Positions 59,561 to 64,000 of a stretch of DNA of 64,000 nt are shown piece after piece. Made by a program: the position numbers and the translations under genes. The DNA lies in assembly GCA_963691705.1 (NCBI GenBank), contig OY829545.1, forward strand, positions 44,441,475 to 44,505,474, in the 5' to 3' direction. Below the pieces are notes generated by a model. The model made no database searches. It saw only the letters and a program-made list of their open reading frames with translations, and was not told where the DNA came from. Numbering within the stretch: position 1 is the first letter of the stretch; the number at the start of each line of letters is the position of its first letter. The stretch is from Viola odorata. Taxonomy: Eukaryota; Streptophyta; Magnoliopsida; Malpighiales; Violaceae.

Positions 59561-61360
59561 AAAATAAACAGTTGATATTACAGAAAATTAAAAGTGTTGG
59601 TACGACAAATAATCATACGAAGCATACGAGTATTTTACGAAAAAAAAGTGAATTAAACAATTCATGTATAAAACATACGAAAAATAGCACGTATCATGAA
59701 AAACAATTATACGAAGCATGTGAGCATTTTACGTAAAAAAAAATTACGACTCGAAGGCTCGGAAAAATATAAATGGGCTGGGCCCAGCTTAAAAATTTGG
59801 AGAAATGGGCCAGGAACAATTCCTGGCCCAAGGAAATTCTTTTAAATGGTGATGGGCCAAGCCCATCACCTTTCTTTCATTTTCTCGTGCAAAGGGCCGC
59901 TGGCCCGATCAACTCATCTTCAACCTTCCATCGCCGGCGCCACTACCGACGACGGAGGTAGCGAACCAGGCGACCAACTCGCCTGGTTCTTGGCCCAAAC
60001 GGAGCCTCTCCCTTCCAACAACACAATCAAGCAATCACAGTCACGTAAATCCCAGCCAAACAGTGGCAATTGCAACGGTAATAATAATGCACATTAATTC
60101 ATTTAATTAGCAAATAAATACCCCAAGTGTTCAAACAATTCAATCAGTGCTAGTGTGATGTAACTAACTTAAAACTCAAGCAATTGAACATATTTGAGCA
60201 ACCAAATGATCGTCTAAGGCATGAACAAAAATCAAAGAAAGAAACAGTGAGAGAGAGAGAAAGAACGGCTTACAGCGGTGGTGCTGCCGGCGGACGACGA
60301 CGATGAATGAGAGTGAGGGTGAGTGAATGGGGTTCAGGAGTGCAGGAATTGGACCGAAAAAGGGGGAGAGAGCAATGCTGTTTTTTTTCAAGATTTTCGG
60401 ACCCTTTCTCGTTGAGAAGTCGTGGCTATTTATAGCCAAAAACGCGTGGCGTTTGGACGGGGGGAGCTGCGCGCGGTGGCCGGACGTCGAGGTGGCGGAG
60501 CTAGGGGCTAGCCGTGATGATGGCGGAGGGACAGGAGCTACGGGAGCAGGTGGCTCGGGCGAAGACTTGCTTCTCTGCACGTCCCTGGCACTGTGCATGT
60601 GCATTATGCACATTAAATCAAGGGCCATTGATCTGGTTGACTTTCCTTGGTTGACCAGATCAATGGCCATGATCAAATGGCATTTTATCAGATTTAAATG
60701 GCCTTGAGTCGGTTCCCGCGAACAAACGTTCTGACTTTTTGAGCCGAAGGTACCGGCGCGTAGAGAAAAATATGACGGGTTTAACCGTCTACAGGGAATG
60801 ACGAGAATTTCTCGTTTAACGTGTTTATTTTTGCGTTCAAAAACGTGAAACGTTTGAACGGAAAAATAATAACGTTACGCCGAAAATTACACGAATCGCT
60901 GTAGACCGTTGCGACCAGAAAAAAAGCTAGCAACTAGTTGATGGAAAACATTTTAAAGTTGAGCTATGGTCCGAGCGGACTTACTCGGGTCCAATAAAAG
61001 CTCGAACGAAAATAATAATAAAATAATAAAAATACTAAAAAAAGCGCTAAAATATAAAAAATCCTAAAATTCATGTGATGACCTAAAACGAAGAAAAAAT
61101 TAGCAAACGACTGCCGGATAATTAAAAATGTGATTTTTAAAGCTAAAAATATTAATGATAATAATAATGAAAATACATGCCGAAAAATTAAAAAATGCGA
61201 TTTCGAAAGCTGACGATGCTGACGATGATGCAAAAATGCAACGAAACACCTAAAAATGCTAGCGACATTAAATCAACTGAAAATGACTGTAAATTAGCTG
61301 AATGACAGAAATGCTAAAATTAAATAAAAATGGCGTCAAAATTCGGGTATCAACAGACTG

Positions 61361-62115
61361 TAATCATTCATATTTAAAAACAAGTTAGCTACTCTTAATC
61401 AAAACATGAATAAATTGACATTAAATCAAAAAGAGTAAAAATATGAATTTGGAATTTATAAAGCTCGATTTGATCTCACAACAGTTGAAAAAATAAATGA
61501 TTTAGCTAGAACACAAGATAATTAAATTCAATAAGAAAATAATCATACAATGGAAAAGATGAATAAATTAAAAAATTGCACAAAAATATGCAGAGAAATA
61601 GAGGAAGAAGATGAAGTGTAAAGCCAGCTACGTTCTCCTCTCCCTCATGTCCTCTTTTATATAGCTAATTTCAACTATTTTTATCTAATAGAAATCTAAA
61701 TAAAATCCTAATTTAAATTGTAACTATCCTTTGGAGTTTTTAAAAATCAAAACACTTGGATAAATGTCCTTCTAGAAACAGAAGTGCAAAAATACGTCCT
61801 TCCTTGTTGGGCCCAAGCCCGTCGCTTTGTTTCACAAGTCCAGCTGAACTGTCCTAGTTGACACTTCCCAGGCCTAGGGAAGTGGCAAGTTTGCGCTCTT
61901 TTCATCCATCACCATCATTTTGCTCTATTTAGTGACTTTTTTCTGTTCCTTTTCTTCTTTCTGGTTCTTTTATATGATTCCTATAAAAAGGAAGAGAAAA
62001 AACACACTATCAGCAATATCATCATCTAAAATAGTCAAAATGGATGATGAATAATCACAATATTAGCATTCAATTAGGTACGATGGCTTAGTCTAGTGTA
62101 AGCAAAATAAATACT
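61361..62115. repeat. non-coding dispersed repeat, right part
   Basis: Continuation of 56991-57606 after the solo LTR. It includes TTTTATATAG (61651-61660) and a CT-rich segment. No gene is seen. Confidence 0.45.
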
Positions 62116-62127
62116 TCGCTGAGAGCA

Positions 62128-62625
62128 GAGATCAAAGAACAAATGAAGTTCGATATAATTGCACATGCATCATTGAGACTTGTGAAAGAAGGGAAAAGTC
62201 GAAGGTTTTGGGTAGAGGATGACTTGCTAATGACAAAAGGGCAATTAATCTACGTACCGAAAGGAAAAGACAAGGAAAAAACTACTTCGCGAATCCCATG
62301 ATACTCCATGGGCAGGACATTGCGGTTGGTGTAGGACCTTGGCGCTTATCAGAGAGGCATACTTTTGGCCAGCCATGCGAGATGATGTTCGCATGTTTAC
62401 AAAGACTTGTTTGATTTCCCAAAAGGACAAAGTGGACTGACAGAAGTCAGTAAGATTTCTTGACCCATTGCCTATCCCCAACCGGCCATGGGAGAGTGTA
62501 TCCATGGATTTCATTACTTGACTTCCAAAAGTGGGGAATCTTTGTAGTGGTAGATCGGTTCTCAAAATATGCAACATTCGCTCCGGTGTCCAAAAGTTGC
62601 ACTGCGGAGTGATTGAGCCTTAATT
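62128..62625 (+). pseudogene. chromovirus-type Gypsy integrase fragment
   Basis: It reads NTSLRAEIKEQMKFDIIAHA and RRFWVEDDLLMTKGQLIYVP, then, one frame over, HDTPWAGHCGW, AYFWPAMRDDV, TKTCLISQKDK and PWESVSMDFIT. The zinc-binding motif has H, H and C, but the last Cys is Ser (CLIS). The first catalytic Asp (SMDFIT) remains. Stops and a frameshift near 62285 show decay, and it ends before the second catalytic Asp. Confidence 0.88.
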
Positions 62626-62639
62626 GTAGTGAATTTCAC

Positions 62640-64000
62640 CACTTTATCTTTCGCGATTTTGAATGGTATGCTATTGATTTTGGTACGAATCATTCGAATA
62701 TTGTAGGAGGCAGCCTAAAAGAGGCAGTGGGCAGAAAAGGAGAAGAATCGGATATGATTAAGTAGAATTCAAGTAGACTGAATAAAGGAAGCTATCTTGA
62801 CTAAGACATCCATCTCCACCAAGATAGACTCGCCTGGCCACGCCTCACCTAGAGATATCTTCGGAGCATACAACAGATTGAATCCCTGATGATTGGAGTG
62901 TTGATTACAGACGGATTGGGGATACGCTCTGCTGATCTTGATCTGATAATATTTCCATATGAGGATGACGACAATCAAATACAATTTAATTTAATTAGGA
63001 TTTTAATTTCCCTTTTCCCCGCCTATTTTCTAGGAAGAGAAAACTTTATATACTCTTCCTAGGGTTTTGAGAGAGGAGGCTCTTTTTCTCTGATGTTGGA
63101 TCTCCGATACATTTTTCATATACATTTTGCTCTTTCGGAACCGAAGGATATTCCACCATTTTTAATACATTGCTATTTCATTTTTTGATTATGTGTGTGA
63201 GTAGCTAAACACCCTTTCTTAGTAGAGGCAATAAGGCATGAGCATGAATATGCATGAGATCTAATCATTCTTATTAATCTTTACATTTGCACTTAATTGA
63301 TCTCTTGATTATTCTTAACGTGTTCTCTATTTGGTTTCAGAAGTAGCTAATCTAGAATTGAACAGGTAACGCAACTGTCATTCTCTTTGGTTGTGGATTA
63401 TCGATCAAGGAGATCAAAGTAGACTCCTACGTGCTACTGGGTGTATCTAGGAAACGGTAGGGAGAAAGGTTAATCAGATCCAGTCCCGACTGACAACCGA
63501 GGATACTAGTCTGGAGTTGTCTTCCCCTAAGCCATTGAGGACGAACGCACCGTAGAGGTGTAATCGACTCTAGCTAGTTGCTAACTCGGTAAACTCTTTA
63601 ACCAGCAAGGTGCTGATTGGTAAGGCATCATCTCTAAGCGTACTTGAGGTGGTGTTGATACAGGAGGGAACTAGGGGTCACAAGCATACCTTGATCCTAT
63701 AGCAACTCTGTGGATTGAAGATGAACATATCTACATCGATGATTGTATATCTTATCTCATAACTGTCGGCCTCTACTAGGAATTCTTCTCATACTAGATC
63801 TTCACTCCCGTATTAATCTTCTTGACCAAGAATCTTATTCTTGGCCAAAGACAGTGCACGTTCCATATACTTTTCAATTTTAGTTTCATCACAAACACCC
63901 ACATTTCACCTAAGTGTTATTTGGTCACCATAACTGCACATAAAGAATTGTACCATTGCTCTTTGTGGTTCGATCTTGTTACTGCTATCTCCAAACAATT
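62640..64000. repeat. non-coding sequence, probably part of an LTR or leader of a Gypsy element
   Basis: No ORF. TTTATATACTCTTCCTAGGG (63047-63066) looks like a promoter. GTGAGTAGCTAAACACC (63199) is like GAGTAGCTAAATC in LTR C (3795). CTCTTTGTGGTTCGATCTTG (63959-63978) is like the R-U5 ends of Athila/Tat LTRs. The window ends before a primer site could confirm it. Confidence 0.45.

Larger units (their letters stand above)
57607..61355. repeat. 3.75-kb probable solo LTR
   Basis: It begins TGTCGCGCCCCGAAAATT and ends GGGTATCAACA (TG...CA). The 5-bp duplication GACTG flanks it (57602-57606, 61356-61360). No primer site, gag or pol is inside, and no second terminal copy is seen. An LTR left by recombination between two LTRs is therefore the simplest reading, and a large non-coding element (LARD) the alternative. 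ORFs inside (for example 60676-60176, -) show no known domain. Confidence 0.75.

Noticed and set aside
60176..60676. 166-aa minus-strand ORF in the solo LTR
   Set aside because: Low-complexity composition, overlapping a plus-strand ORF, no domain, part of it from a palindrome.

Overview
This window is plant nuclear DNA, most likely from a eudicot (the species cannot be named from the sequence). It is AT-rich, has spliced genes with GT-AG introns, and is dominated by plant-specific transposons: Athila and Tat Ty3/Gypsy elements, Copia, L1-type LINEs, hAT, Mutator and Stowaway. Only three host loci are clear. They are a 13-exon family-1 beta-glucosidase locus (21487-46690, +), a papain-like cysteine protease (51257-52385, +) and a TMEM53/DUF829 alpha/beta-hydrolase (52820-54927, -).

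Left region (1-15350) is a nested stack. An L1-type LINE on the minus strand (11521 to about 15300) was hit by a Copia element (LTR 11221-11520). That was hit by a Tat-like element A (LTR 10447-10977). A was split inside gag by Athila-like element B (about 1123-9021, flanked by the same 7 bases). B's left LTR was hit by a second Athila-like element C (LTR 2786-4805, tRNA-Asp primer site, gag and protease-RT). Removing B brings the two gag halves of A back into one reading frame.

Next is a 3.5-kb non-autonomous hAT element (15360-18868) with an exact 8-bp target duplication. It carries exons of at least two host genes: an NDRG/SF21-like fragment, and four spliceable exons in matching phase from a gene I do not recognise.

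The beta-glucosidase locus spans 25 kb because its introns hold a 5'-truncated LINE (intron 4), a Mutator-like element (intron 7), an 11.8-kb Tat element D (intron 8), a hAT element (intron 9) and a Stowaway MITE (intron 12). Both catalytic glutamates and the splice phases survive, but exon 3 has an extra base, exon 2 needs a shifted acceptor, and exon 9 has a TAA stop, so I call it a recent pseudogene. Element D is young: its LTRs differ at about 5-6 of 877 positions. It has dual RNase H and an antisense, intron-containing gene between integrase and the 3' LTR.

Downstream are two more hAT elements (46964-48573, 49874-50984), the cysteine protease (frameshift near its C-terminus) and the intact-looking hydrolase. 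The right end (55600-64000) holds a Copia remnant, a chromovirus split into RNase H and integrase parts by a repeat, and inside that repeat a 3.75-kb probable solo LTR (57607-61355) with a GACTG target duplication.

The best candidates for something new are the hAT element with a potential chimeric gene, the Pol III promoter-like modules inside hAT elements, and the antisense gene of element D.
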